A stretch of DNA of 8,636 nucleotides from Spirochaetia bacterium (GCA_900769985.1 CAAGIS010000145.1:1-8636); one strand, 5' to 3'. Counted from the stretch's first letter, positions 1 to 6,786 are shown. The notes: generated from the sequence alone by a model not told the origin. Numbers and translations are program-made.

Positions 1-396
1 AGTGTTTGTGCATTGAAGCCAAATGAAAAAGTGCTTCCAGGATATTTAAAATATTCATTAGATAAATCCGAAATTCAAAATTATATGATAAAAAATGCAC
101 ATGGCTCAGCACAAGCAGGATTGTATTTAAATCAAGTTGAAGAAATCACCATCCCTCTTCCTCCGCTCTCTGTCCAGCAGCGTATTGTGGATGTTCTGGA
201 CAACTTCGATGCAATCTGCTCCGACCTGAAAATCGGGCTTCCGGCGGAAATCGACGCGCGCAAAAAACAATATGAATATTACCGTGATTTGCTCTTGACA
301 TTCGCTGAACGCGGCAACACAATCTTCGCAGACAGCAGACAGCAGACAGCAGACAGCAGACAGCAGACAGCAGACAGCAGACAGCAGATGAGATAA
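1..396 (+). CDS. hsdS: Type I restriction-modification specificity subunit HsdS, TRD1 half (5' partial, out of phase with its 3' half)
   Basis: The frame is open from the left edge, so the true start lies upstream; the TTG at 13 is only an internal codon. The visible part is the end of a target recognition domain followed by the HsdS conserved region: IPLPPLSVQQRIVDVLDNFD, then PAEIDARKKQYEYYRDLLLTF. HsdS reads the two halves of the bipartite DNA target and holds two HsdM and, for restriction, two HsdR subunits. After the conserved region the protein enters a DSRQQTA heptapeptide repeat encoded by eight GACAGCA units and stops at 394-396 (TAA). A normal HsdS would continue into a second recognition domain; that domain is present just downstream in another frame. 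The gene therefore appears to be in a truncated phase. The product may still work as a half-subunit that dimerises, as described for truncated NgoAV HsdS, but this is inference. Roughly 90 N-terminal residues are missing from view, judged by comparison with the second half. Confidence 0.88.
   Translation, partial: SVCALKPNEKVLPGYLKYSLDKSEIQNYMIKNAHGSAQAGLYLNQVEEITIPLPPLSVQQRIVDVLDNFDAICSDLKIGLPAEIDARKKQYEYYRDLLLTFAERGNTIFADSRQQTADSRQQTADSRQQMR
142..300 (+). repeat. hsdS: HsdS conserved-region direct repeat, copy 1
   Basis: This stretch encodes the conserved region after TRD1. It is clearly similar in DNA to 840-1030, including identical blocks such as ATCCCTCTTCC and CCGGCGGAAATCGA (241-254 and 969-982). 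The copies are diverged, especially at third positions, and copy 2 carries an insertion. Such paired repeats are the usual structural repeats of HsdS and can also support domain exchange by homologous recombination. Confidence 0.75.
331..386 (+). repeat. Heptanucleotide tandem repeat (GACAGCA) x 8, phase-variation tract inside hsdS
   Basis: Eight perfect, uninterrupted copies of GACAGCA occupy 331-386, followed by a further GA. No stop codon occurs in the unit in any frame, so all three frames read through it as a rotated DSRQQTA peptide. Counting codons, a copy number divisible by three gives ...QQTA-DEIKLLQYVFGY, joining the TRD1 half to the TRD2 half. Eight copies give ...QQMR-stop at 394-396, and seven copies meet TGA at 389-391. 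The purity of the tract and its position between the two HsdS domains are what is expected of slipped-strand phase variation. Confidence 0.93.
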
Positions 397-410
397 AACT
401 GCTTCAGTAT

Positions 411-1055
411 GTGTTTGGGTATGTTGTAGTTCAGTTGGGAGATGTGGCAACTATTACAAGAGGCGGAAATTTTCAAAAGAAAGATTTTACAGAAGATGGC
501 ATTCCTTGCATCCATTATGGTCAAATGTATACGCATTTTGGAGTGTGGGCAGACAAAACTTTGACTTTTGTTTCAAAAGAAATGTTTGAAAAATCAAAAC
601 AAGCACAGCCAAATGATATTATTATGGCAGTGACAAGCGAAAATGTTGAAGATGTATGTAAATGTACAGCTTGGGTTGGAAATGTTCCTGTTGCTGTAAG
701 CGGACACACGGCAATAATTCATCACAACCAAAACGCAAAATTTCTTTCGTATTATTTTCATTCAAGCAATTTTTTTGAACAAAAGAAAAAATTGGCGCAC
801 GGTACAAAAGTAATAGAAGTAACACCGTCTGCATTAGCAGAAATCAAAATCCCTCTTCCACCTCTCTCCGAACAGGAACGCATTGTTTCTATTCTTGACC
901 GCTTTGATGAACTGGTGGCTTCAGTCGCTTCGACAAGCTCAGCGACTGGAAACGCCACCGGAGGCATTCCGGCGGAAATCGAGGCACGCAAAAAGCAATA
1001 TGAGTATTACAGAGATAAACTGCTGTCTTTTAAAAAGATAAAAACTATGTTATAA
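411..1055 (+). CDS. hsdS: HsdS 3' half: second target recognition domain and C-terminal conserved region
   Basis: This frame is open from 309 (the previous stop is TGA at 306-308), through the tandem repeat, to TAA at 1053-1055. The first usable start is GTG at 411, but no Shine-Dalgarno sequence lies in front of it. The residues just upstream in this frame, DEIKLLQYVFGY, are typical of the junction that precedes the second TRD in an intact HsdS. This suggests the frame is normally reached by fusion to the first half rather than by its own start. The TRD begins with VQLGDVATITRGGNFQKKDF, runs to about residue 145, and is followed by IPLPPLSEQERIVSILDRFD and PAEIEARKKQYEYYRDKLL. Between these two conserved blocks there are about 10 extra residues (around SVASTSSATGNATGG) compared with the first half, encoded by a palindromic repeat at 914-959. 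In the present phase it is either silent or weakly made by re-initiation 15 bases after the upstream stop. Confidence 0.85.
   Translation: MFGYVVVQLGDVATITRGGNFQKKDFTEDGIPCIHYGQMYTHFGVWADKTLTFVSKEMFEKSKQAQPNDIIMAVTSENVEDVCKCTAWVGNVPVAVSGHTAIIHHNQNAKFLSYYFHSSNFFEQKKKLAHGTKVIEVTPSALAEIKIPLPPLSEQERIVSILDRFDELVASVASTSSATGNATGGIPAEIEARKKQYEYYRDKLLSFKKIKTML
840..1030 (+). repeat. hsdS: HsdS conserved-region direct repeat, copy 2
   Basis: This is the second copy of the HsdS conserved-region repeat, following TRD2. It matches 142-300 in both protein and DNA but is interrupted by about 30 extra bases around the inverted repeat at 914-959. Confidence 0.75.
914..959. repeat. Palindromic dispersed repeat inserted within hsdS coding sequence
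   Basis: Nested inverted repeats are visible. CAGTCGCT (922-929) pairs with AGCGACTG (941-948) across TCGACAAGCTC, and outside these GGTGGC (914-919) pairs with GCCACC (954-959). The core CTTCGACAAGCTCAG resembles a small palindromic repeat often seen scattered in bacterial genomes. A related sequence, CCTGAGCGAAGTCGAAGC, lies at 8021-8038 in intergenic DNA. Here the element keeps the HsdS frame open and explains the extra residues between the two conserved blocks of the second half. Confidence 0.65.
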
Positions 1056-1056
1056 T
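1048..1056 (+). promoter_or_regulatory. Candidate extended -10 promoter for the prrC-like gene
   Basis: TGTTATAAT matches the extended -10 consensus TGnTATAAT exactly. It overlaps the hsdS stop codon and lies 51 bases before the prrC-like ATG. No good -35 is visible at 17 bases upstream (TTTTAA), which is common for extended -10 promoters. Transcription from here would start near 1063 and could make prrC and hsdR partly independent of hsdS. The AT-richness of the region makes a chance match possible. Confidence 0.35.
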
Positions 1057-1107
1057 GACTATTAAAATCAAAAGAGCAGGTTATTTATAAAACCAAAGGT
1101 ATATTGA

Positions 1108-2217
1108 ATGGGGAGTACTTTAAAAGAAATAGCAGAACAATTAAGGAACAATAACAAAAAAGTTCAACTGATTTATGCATTTAACGGAGTTGGAAAAACA
1201 CGACTTTCCCGTGAATTTAAAGAGTTAATACAGCCAAAGAACTCATCAGAAGAAGAAAGTTCTACCACTAAAATTTTATATTACAATGCATTCACAGAAG
1301 ATTTATTTGTATGGGATAATGATTTAGACAATGACGAAGATAGAAAACTCACTATACGACCAAATGGATTCACATTGTTAGTTTTTGACTTTCTAAAAGA
1401 TCAAGGTCAAGACGGAAATATCGCAAAGCATTTTCAGCAATATACACACTCTTCTATAAATCCTAAAATAAATAATGATTTTTCGGAAGTAACATTTTCA
1501 ATTATGCGTGGTGGTAACGACAGCATAAACAATATTAAAATTTCAAAAGGCGAAGAAAGCAATTTTATATGGTGTGTATTTTATAGCCTTATAGAACAAA
1601 TTGTTCAAGTTTTGAATATTCCGGAAAATGATGATCGTAGCACACACATTTTTGACAATCTGGAATATATTTTTATTGATGATCCTGTAACATCACTAGA
1701 TGAAAACCATTTGATTGAGCTTGCCGCTGATTTAGCACAATTAATAAAAAGTAGCGAATCCGAATTAAAATTTATTATTACTACACATAATCCGTTGTTT
1801 TATAATGTACTTCATAATGAGTTAAATAAGTCTAATAAATTCCTTCTTAAAAGACTTGAAGACGGACAATATGAATTAAATGTTCAGAAAGACGATTCTC
1901 CGTTTTCGTATCACTTATATTTAAAAAAAGAGCTTGAAAATGCAATAGAAAATGGGCATTTAAAAAAATATCACTACAATTTTCTTAGAAATATACTTGA
2001 AAAAACATCGACATTTTTAGGATATGAAAATTGGAGCAGGCTTTTGCCTAATGCAACTGACGGAAAACCAAATCCTTATGAAACTAGAATAATTAATATA
2101 TCAAGTCATTCAAAACACGCAGGAGAAGAAGTTGCAGACATAACAGAAGATGATAAGCGCGTACTGAGTTATTTAATAAAAAACATAAATGAAACTTATC
2201 ATTTTAATAAACTATAA
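1108..2217 (+). CDS. prrC: PrrC-like anticodon nuclease (ABC-type ATPase linked to type I RM)
   Basis: A 369-residue protein starting at ATG 1108, with AAAGG at 1095-1099 eight bases upstream. It carries a complete ABC-type ATPase: Walker A AFNGVGKT (residues 24-31), signature-like ISKGEESNFIW (145-155), Walker B YIFIDDPVTSLDE (187-199) and H-loop ITTHNP (224-229). There is no long coiled-coil insert, which argues against RloC or SMC-like proteins. The C-terminal domain contains RNILE (R294, E298) followed by H334 and H337, matching the Arg-x3-Glu...His nuclease triad of PrrC. The spacing to His is a few residues longer than in the E. coli protein as I recall it. A DDSPFSY segment (262-268) sits where PrrC has its lysine-anticodon recognition peptide. 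Placement between hsdS and hsdR is the classic prr order. In E. coli, PrrC is held silent by the type Ic RM complex and cuts tRNA-Lys when phage inhibits it. The gene is visibly more AT-rich than hsdR. PrrC identity is inferred from motifs and context; activity is untested. Confidence 0.78.
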   Translation: MGSTLKEIAEQLRNNNKKVQLIYAFNGVGKTRLSREFKELIQPKNSSEEESSTTKILYYNAFTEDLFVWDNDLDNDEDRKLTIRPNGFTLLVFDFLKDQGQDGNIAKHFQQYTHSSINPKINNDFSEVTFSIMRGGNDSINNIKISKGEESNFIWCVFYSLIEQIVQVLNIPENDDRSTHIFDNLEYIFIDDPVTSLDENHLIELAADLAQLIKSSESELKFIITTHNPLFYNVLHNELNKSNKFLLKRLEDGQYELNVQKDDSPFSYHLYLKKELENAIENGHLKKYHYNFLRNILEKTSTFLGYENWSRLLPNATDGKPNPYETRIINISSHSKHAGEEVADITEDDKRVLSYLIKNINETYHFNKL

Positions 2218-2220
2218 GGA
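2215..2220 (+). promoter_or_regulatory. Ribosome binding site of hsdR overlapping the prrC stop codon
   Basis: TAAGGA contains both the prrC-like stop codon TAA (2215-2217) and an AAGGA Shine-Dalgarno sequence nine bases before the hsdR ATG at 2230. The arrangement implies that the two genes share a transcript and are translationally coupled. Confidence 0.6.
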
Positions 2221-2229
2221 ATTAACAAA

Positions 2230-5200
2230 ATGACAACCTACACCCCAATCGCCGAATCTAAAAAATTCATCGTTTTAGATAAATACACAAAAGAACTGAC
2301 GGTCTGCGATAGCTACCAGTCAGAAGCAGACCTTGAGCAGGAACTCATTAGTGACCTTGAGAACCAGGGATATGAATATCTTTCGAATATAAAAAATTCA
2401 GCCTCAATGCTGGCAAACGTGCGTACGCAGCTTGAAGAACTGAACAAAGTGCGCTTTCTTGATTCTGAATGGCAGCGTTATGTAGAAACATACCTTGACA
2501 AGCCAAGCGACTCAATAACCGATAAGACACGGAACATTCACGACAACTACATTTACGATTTTGTTTTTGATGACGGACATATCCAGAACATTTATCTTAT
2601 AGACAAAACGAACCTTTCACGGAACAAAGTGCAGGTCATCAGGCAGTTTGAACAGACAGGAAGCCAGGCAAACCGCTACGATGTTACCATATTGGTAAAC
2701 GGACTTCCGCTAGTCCAGGTTGAACTGAAAAAACGCGGTGTTGCAATCCGCGAGGCGTTCAACCAGGTACACCGATACAGCAAAGAAAGTTTTAACTCCG
2801 AACATTCGCTTTACAAATATCTTCAGATTTTTGTCATTTCAAACGGTACGGACAGCCGGTATTTTGCAAACACCACAAAGCGCAATAAAAACAGCTTTGA
2901 CTTTACAATGAACTGGGCAAAAGCAGACAACACGCTTATCAAAGATTTAAAGGATTTTACGGCAACATTCTTTCAGAAAAATACACTGCTTAATGTCCTG
3001 TTTACATATTCTGTATTTGATACGACAAATACCCTTCTTGTAATGCGACCGTATCAGATTGCTGCAACAGAACGACTATTGTGGAAAATAAAAAGTTCCT
3101 ATCAGGCAAAAAACTGGAGCAAAACAGAAAGCGGCGGCTATATCTGGCATACAACCGGCTCAGGCAAAACGCTTACAAGCTTTAAGGCGGCGCAGCTTGC
3201 TACGCAGCTTGATTTTATAGACAAAGTATTTTTTGTTGTTGACCGCAAAGACCTTGACTATCAGACAATGAAAGAATATCAGCGCTTTTCTCCTGACAGC
3301 GTAAACGGCTCTGAAAACACCGTCGGACTGAAACGCAATATAGAAAAAGATGATAACAGAATTATCGTTACTACAATTCAAAAACTCAATAATCTTATAA
3401 AATCAGAAGATAATCTGCCTGTCTATCAAAAACAAGTTGTCTTTATTTTTGATGAATGTCACCGATCGCAGTTCGGAGAGGCACAGAAAAACTTAAAGAA
3501 GAAATTTAAGTATTACTATCAGTTCGGCTTTACAGGAACACCGATATTCCCAGAAAACGCATTGGGCGCAGAAACTACAGCGTCTGTTTTTGGCAGGGAA
3601 TTACATTCGTATGTCATTACAGATGCCATCCGCGATGAAAAAGTCCTGAAATTTAAAGTTGATTACAATGACGTCCGTCCGCGCTTTAAGGCAATTGAAT
3701 CAGAGAAGGACGAAAAAAAACTGACGGCCGCAGAAAACAAGGAAGCTTTGCTTCATCCTGAGCGCATAAAAGAAATAACTCAATATATACTCGATAAATT
3801 CCGCCAGAAAACACACCGACTTTTCGGCAATAAGTGCGGTTTTAATGCTATGTTTGCAGTGAGCAGTGTCGAAGCTGCAAAGCTTTATTACCAGACATTC
3901 AAGGAACTTCAGAAAACTTCTGAAAAACCTCTGAAAATTGCCACGATATTTTCTTTTGCCGCAAACGAAGAACAGAATGCCATCGGCGAAATTCAGGACG
4001 AAAGTTTTGAAACAGCCACAATGGACAAAAGCAGTAAAGAATTTCTGAGTGCCGTTATTGATGAATATAACAATACATTTCATACAAACTACAGCACAGA
4101 TTCAAAGCAATTTCAGAATTACTACAAGGATTTATCTGCACGAGTAAAAAATCAAGAAATAGACCTCTTGCTTGTCGTTGGAATGTTCCTGACAGGATTT
4201 GATGCGCCTTGTCTGAATACTTTATTTGTAGATAAAAACCTGCGTTATCATGGACTTATACAGGCATATTCAAGAACAAACAGAATTTATGACTCTACAA
4301 AAACATTCGGAAACATCGTTACATTCAGGGATTTGGAACAGGCAACTGCAGACGCCATCACTTTGTTCGGTGACAAGAACAAAAGGAACATAATTCTTGA
4401 AAAAAGCTATGATGAATATATGGGCGGCTTTAGCGATAATTCAGGCGGAGAATCTTGCCGGGGTTATCTGGAAATAATCAGGGAACTGCGCGAAAGATTC
4501 CCCGAGCCGTCTGAAATAATAAAGGAACAGGATAAACGGGATTTTACAAAACTTTTCGGAGAATATCTGCGCATAGAAAATATCTTGCAGAATTACGATG
4601 AATTTGCAGCCCTTCAGGCTTTGCAGCAGCTTGATATGTCAGATACTCAGGCAGTAGAAGAATTTAAGGCAAAACACTACCTTGAAGATGAAGACATAAA
4701 ATCAATGCAGCAAATTCAAGTGCCGTCTGCAAGGATGCTTCAAGATTATCGCTCAACATACAATGATATACGTGACTGGCTTCGGCAGCAAAAAGAAGCC
4801 GATAAAAAAGATGCACTTACAATAGACTGGGATGATGTAGTTTTTGAAGTTGACCTTTTAAAATCGCAGGAAATAAACCTTGACTACATACTTGAACTGA
4901 TTTTTGAAAACAACAAGAAAAAGCAGGACAAAGAAGCACTTGTAGAAGATGTCCGCCGGCTTATCCGTTCAAGCATAGACAACAGGGCAAAGGAATCTCT
5001 TATAGTAGATTTTATCAATAAAACAAATCTTGATGAAATCAGCGACAATGCAAGCCTCATAGATGAATTTTTCAAATATGCCCAGAAAGAGCAGCTGCGC
5101 GAAATAGATGAATTGATTGCAGAAGAAAATTTAAACGAAGAAGCTGCAAAGCGGTATATCGCAATTTCCCTAAAAAAAGAATATGCCACTGAAAACGGAA

Positions 5201-5337
5201 CAGAATTAAATGCAGTCCTCCCAAAAATGAGTCCGTTAAATCCGAATTACCTGACTAAAAAGCAGACTGTTTTTAGAAAAATAGTTTCCCTTGTAGAAAA
5301 ATTCAAAGGTGTCGGCGGAAAAATTCATCAAGAATAG
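2230..5337 (+). CDS. hsdR: Type I restriction endonuclease subunit R (HsdR)
   Basis: The 1035-residue product has the length and layout of HsdR, the ATP-dependent motor and nuclease of type I restriction enzymes. The N-terminal nuclease domain shows a PD-(D/E)xK pattern: D151, then E165-x-K167 in LVQVELKK. It is followed by superfamily 2 helicase motifs: Walker A TTGSGKT (308-314), DECH (408-411), TGTP (435-438), motif V GMFLTGFDAP (651-660) and motif VI QAYSRTNR (678-685). The C-terminal third is charged and helical, as expected for the part that docks on HsdM/HsdS. The start follows AAGGA at 2216-2220. No frameshift or missing key residue is seen, so restriction should be possible whenever an HsdS is available. 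The product translocates DNA past the bound methylase and cleaves unmodified DNA at distant sites. It lies 12 bases after the prrC-like gene, in one operon with it. Confidence 0.96.
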   Translation: MTTYTPIAESKKFIVLDKYTKELTVCDSYQSEADLEQELISDLENQGYEYLSNIKNSASMLANVRTQLEELNKVRFLDSEWQRYVETYLDKPSDSITDKTRNIHDNYIYDFVFDDGHIQNIYLIDKTNLSRNKVQVIRQFEQTGSQANRYDVTILVNGLPLVQVELKKRGVAIREAFNQVHRYSKESFNSEHSLYKYLQIFVISNGTDSRYFANTTKRNKNSFDFTMNWAKADNTLIKDLKDFTATFFQKNTLLNVLFTYSVFDTTNTLLVMRPYQIAATERLLWKIKSSYQAKNWSKTESGGYIWHTTGSGKTLTSFKAAQLATQLDFIDKVFFVVDRKDLDYQTMKEYQRFSPDSVNGSENTVGLKRNIEKDDNRIIVTTIQKLNNLIKSEDNLPVYQKQVVFIFDECHRSQFGEAQKNLKKKFKYYYQFGFTGTPIFPENALGAETTASVFGRELHSYVITDAIRDEKVLKFKVDYNDVRPRFKAIESEKDEKKLTAAENKEALLHPERIKEITQYILDKFRQKTHRLFGNKCGFNAMFAVSSVEAAKLYYQTFKELQKTSEKPLKIATIFSFAANEEQNAIGEIQDESFETATMDKSSKEFLSAVIDEYNNTFHTNYSTDSKQFQNYYKDLSARVKNQEIDLLLVVGMFLTGFDAPCLNTLFVDKNLRYHGLIQAYSRTNRIYDSTKTFGNIVTFRDLEQATADAITLFGDKNKRNIILEKSYDEYMGGFSDNSGGESCRGYLEIIRELRERFPEPSEIIKEQDKRDFTKLFGEYLRIENILQNYDEFAALQALQQLDMSDTQAVEEFKAKHYLEDEDIKSMQQIQVPSARMLQDYRSTYNDIRDWLRQQKEADKKDALTIDWDDVVFEVDLLKSQEINLDYILELIFENNKKKQDKEALVEDVRRLIRSSIDNRAKESLIVDFINKTNLDEISDNASLIDEFFKYAQKEQLREIDELIAEENLNEEAAKRYIAISLKKEYATENGTELNAVLPKMSPLNPNYLTKKQTVFRKIVSLVEKFKGVGGKIHQE

Positions 5338-5341
5338 AGCA

Positions 5342-5372
5342 AAAAAAGCGGAAAGAATCTTTCCGCTTTTTT
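5342..5372. terminator. Bidirectional intrinsic terminator between hsdR and metY
   Basis: AAAAAAGCGGAAAG (5342-5355) pairs perfectly with CTTTCCGCTTTTTT (5359-5372) around a 3-base loop. An A-tract on one side and a T-tract on the other make it a rho-independent terminator on both strands. It lies just after the hsdR stop and 27 bases past the metY stop, so it serves both convergent genes. Confidence 0.9.
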
Positions 5373-5399
5373 ATTTAAGGTTTATTACAAACTTTAAAA

Positions 5400-6677
5400 T
5401 TAAATCGCCGCAAGTCCGCGGTCTATGTCGGCGATGATGTCGTCCACATTTTCAAGGCCGCAGCTGAACCGTACCATTCCGCCGTCAATGCCGGCTTTTA
5501 CAAGCTGTTCGTCTGTAAGCTGCCTGTGTGTTGCGCTCGCAGGGTGAAGAACGCAGGTACGGATGTCCGCAACGTGAACTTCATCGCTTGCAAGCTGGAG
5601 CGCGTCCATAAAACGCACTGCAGCACTTCGTCCGCCCTTTATGCTGATTGAAATTACGCCGCTTGTTCCGTCTGGAAGATATTTCTGTGCAAGGTCAAAG
5701 TAGCGGTCGCCCGGAAGCCCCGGATACGAAACCGAAGCAATTTTGTCAGACTTTTTAAAATATTCTGCGACTGTCCTTGCGTTCTGGCAATAACGTGGCA
5801 TTCTTACGGCAAGCGTTTCAAGTCCCATATTCAGATAGAACGCACTCTGGGCAGCAGGGTAACAGCCAAAATCCCTCATCAGCTGAGTGCGCGCCTTTAC
5901 GATGTACGCTGCCTTTCCAAAATCCTTTACATAACAAAGTCCGTGATAGCTTTCGTCAGGTTCAACCATATCGGCAAATTTGTGCGTTTTTTTGTACGCA
6001 TCTTCCCAGTCAAAATTTCCGCTGTCAACAATCGCACCGCCACCCTGAACAGCGTGTCCGTCCATATATTTTGTCGTTGAATGAATTACAATGTCTGCGC
6101 CCCACTCAAACGGACGGCACAAAACAGGAGTTGCAAAAGTGTTGTCCACAATAAGCGGAACATTATTCGCGTGCGCTGCCTTTGCCCATTTTTCAAAGTC
6201 GAACACCGTAAGCGCCGGATTTGCAATCGTTTCGCCAAAAACGCATTTTGTATTCGGTTTGAAAGCCTTTACAATTTCGTCATAGCTTGCGTTCACGTCA
6301 ACCCAAATACATTCAATTCCAAGTTTTTTAAGCGTAAAACCGAACAGGTTTATCGTTCCGCCGTAAATTGAAGACGAGGCAATAAAACTGTCGCCTGCAG
6401 AACAAAGATTTAAAATTGAACAGAGAGTTGCCGCCTGTCCGCTTGAAGTAAGCATACAGCCTACGCCGCCTTCCATATCGGCAATTTTTTTCTCGACGGC
6501 ATCGCACGTAGGATTTGCAAAGCGCGAATACATAAATTCAGTAGGCTTGTCAAAAAGGGCTGCAACGTGATCGCAGGAATCAAAGCGGTACGTCGTACTC
6601 TGAACGATAGGCACAACACGCGGTTCACCGTTTTTTGGCGAATATCCTGAATGCAAACATTTTGTTTCTATTTTCAT
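5400..6677 (-). CDS. metY: O-acetylhomoserine aminocarboxypropyltransferase (O-acetylhomoserine sulfhydrylase)
   Basis: A cytoplasmic PLP enzyme of the Cys/Met metabolism family that makes homocysteine from O-acetylhomoserine and sulfide, giving direct sulfur assimilation into methionine. The chosen ATG (complement of 6675-6677) has a GAGG ribosome binding site five bases upstream. A TTG five codons earlier would place that site inside the gene and is less likely. The product is 425 residues, the usual length for MetY. Visible motifs are YSRFANPT (50-57), the phosphate-binding SSGQAA (78-83), VDNTFATP with the PLP-contacting Asp178, and STTKYMDGH with the catalytic Lys203. The C-terminal part has the expected SGVISISIKGG and SCGLENVDDIIADI segments. 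MetY is favoured over MetB or cystathionine lyases (about 380-400 residues) by the length and the insertion around EPDESYHG. The gene faces the RM operon, ends at a shared terminator and looks like an ordinary housekeeping gene. Confidence 0.92.
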   Translation of the reverse strand: MKIETKCLHSGYSPKNGEPRVVPIVQSTTYRFDSCDHVAALFDKPTEFMYSRFANPTCDAVEKKIADMEGGVGCMLTSSGQAATLCSILNLCSAGDSFIASSSIYGGTINLFGFTLKKLGIECIWVDVNASYDEIVKAFKPNTKCVFGETIANPALTVFDFEKWAKAAHANNVPLIVDNTFATPVLCRPFEWGADIVIHSTTKYMDGHAVQGGGAIVDSGNFDWEDAYKKTHKFADMVEPDESYHGLCYVKDFGKAAYIVKARTQLMRDFGCYPAAQSAFYLNMGLETLAVRMPRYCQNARTVAEYFKKSDKIASVSYPGLPGDRYFDLAQKYLPDGTSGVISISIKGGRSAAVRFMDALQLASDEVHVADIRTCVLHPASATHRQLTDEQLVKAGIDGGMVRFSCGLENVDDIIADIDRGLAAI

Positions 6678-6718
6678 AATTACCTCAAGCAAAAATCTAA
6701 AAGTTCCGTTGAATATGT

Positions 6719-6724
6719 ATTATA
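6719..6724 (-). promoter_or_regulatory. Candidate -10 box of the metY promoter
   Basis: Read on the minus strand, the sequence is TATAAT, 41 bases upstream of the metY ATG. The -35 position at 17 bases is poor (TAGAAA). I saw no riboswitch-like structure in the short leader, so regulation cannot be inferred. Confidence 0.35.
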
Positions 6725-6786
6725 GAATAATGTCATTGTTTTTTCTATATTCCTTCTGCTAACTTAAAAGATAAAAAACAGCAATT

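Noticed and set aside
331..386. Short direct repeats that might be read as a CRISPR array
   Set aside because: The unit is 7 bases with no spacers and lies inside a coding region; it is a simple tandem repeat.
396..411. The hsdS frame break as a sequencing error or true pseudogene
   Set aside because: The break coincides exactly with a pure repeat whose length changes frame, and both halves keep intact domains, so phase variation is more likely. An assembly miscount of the repeat remains possible and needs reads.
127..536. Reverse-strand open frames with LLSAVCC repeats across the tract
   Set aside because: The GACAGCA unit has no stops in any reverse frame either, so long frames appear automatically; they overlap well-supported HsdS and have no family features.
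3700..4083. Reverse-strand open frame within hsdR
   Set aside because: It lies antisense to the helicase region of a complete HsdR, and its Phe/Cys-rich composition is typical of a shadow frame.
5777..6371. Plus-strand open frames across metY
   Set aside because: These are antisense to a complete MetY with all PLP motifs; no coherent domain or ribosome binding site.
6678..6786. Possible methionine- or SAM-type riboswitch in the metY leader
   Set aside because: The leader after the candidate -10 is only about 35 bases and shows no conserved helices, too short for a known SAM riboswitch.
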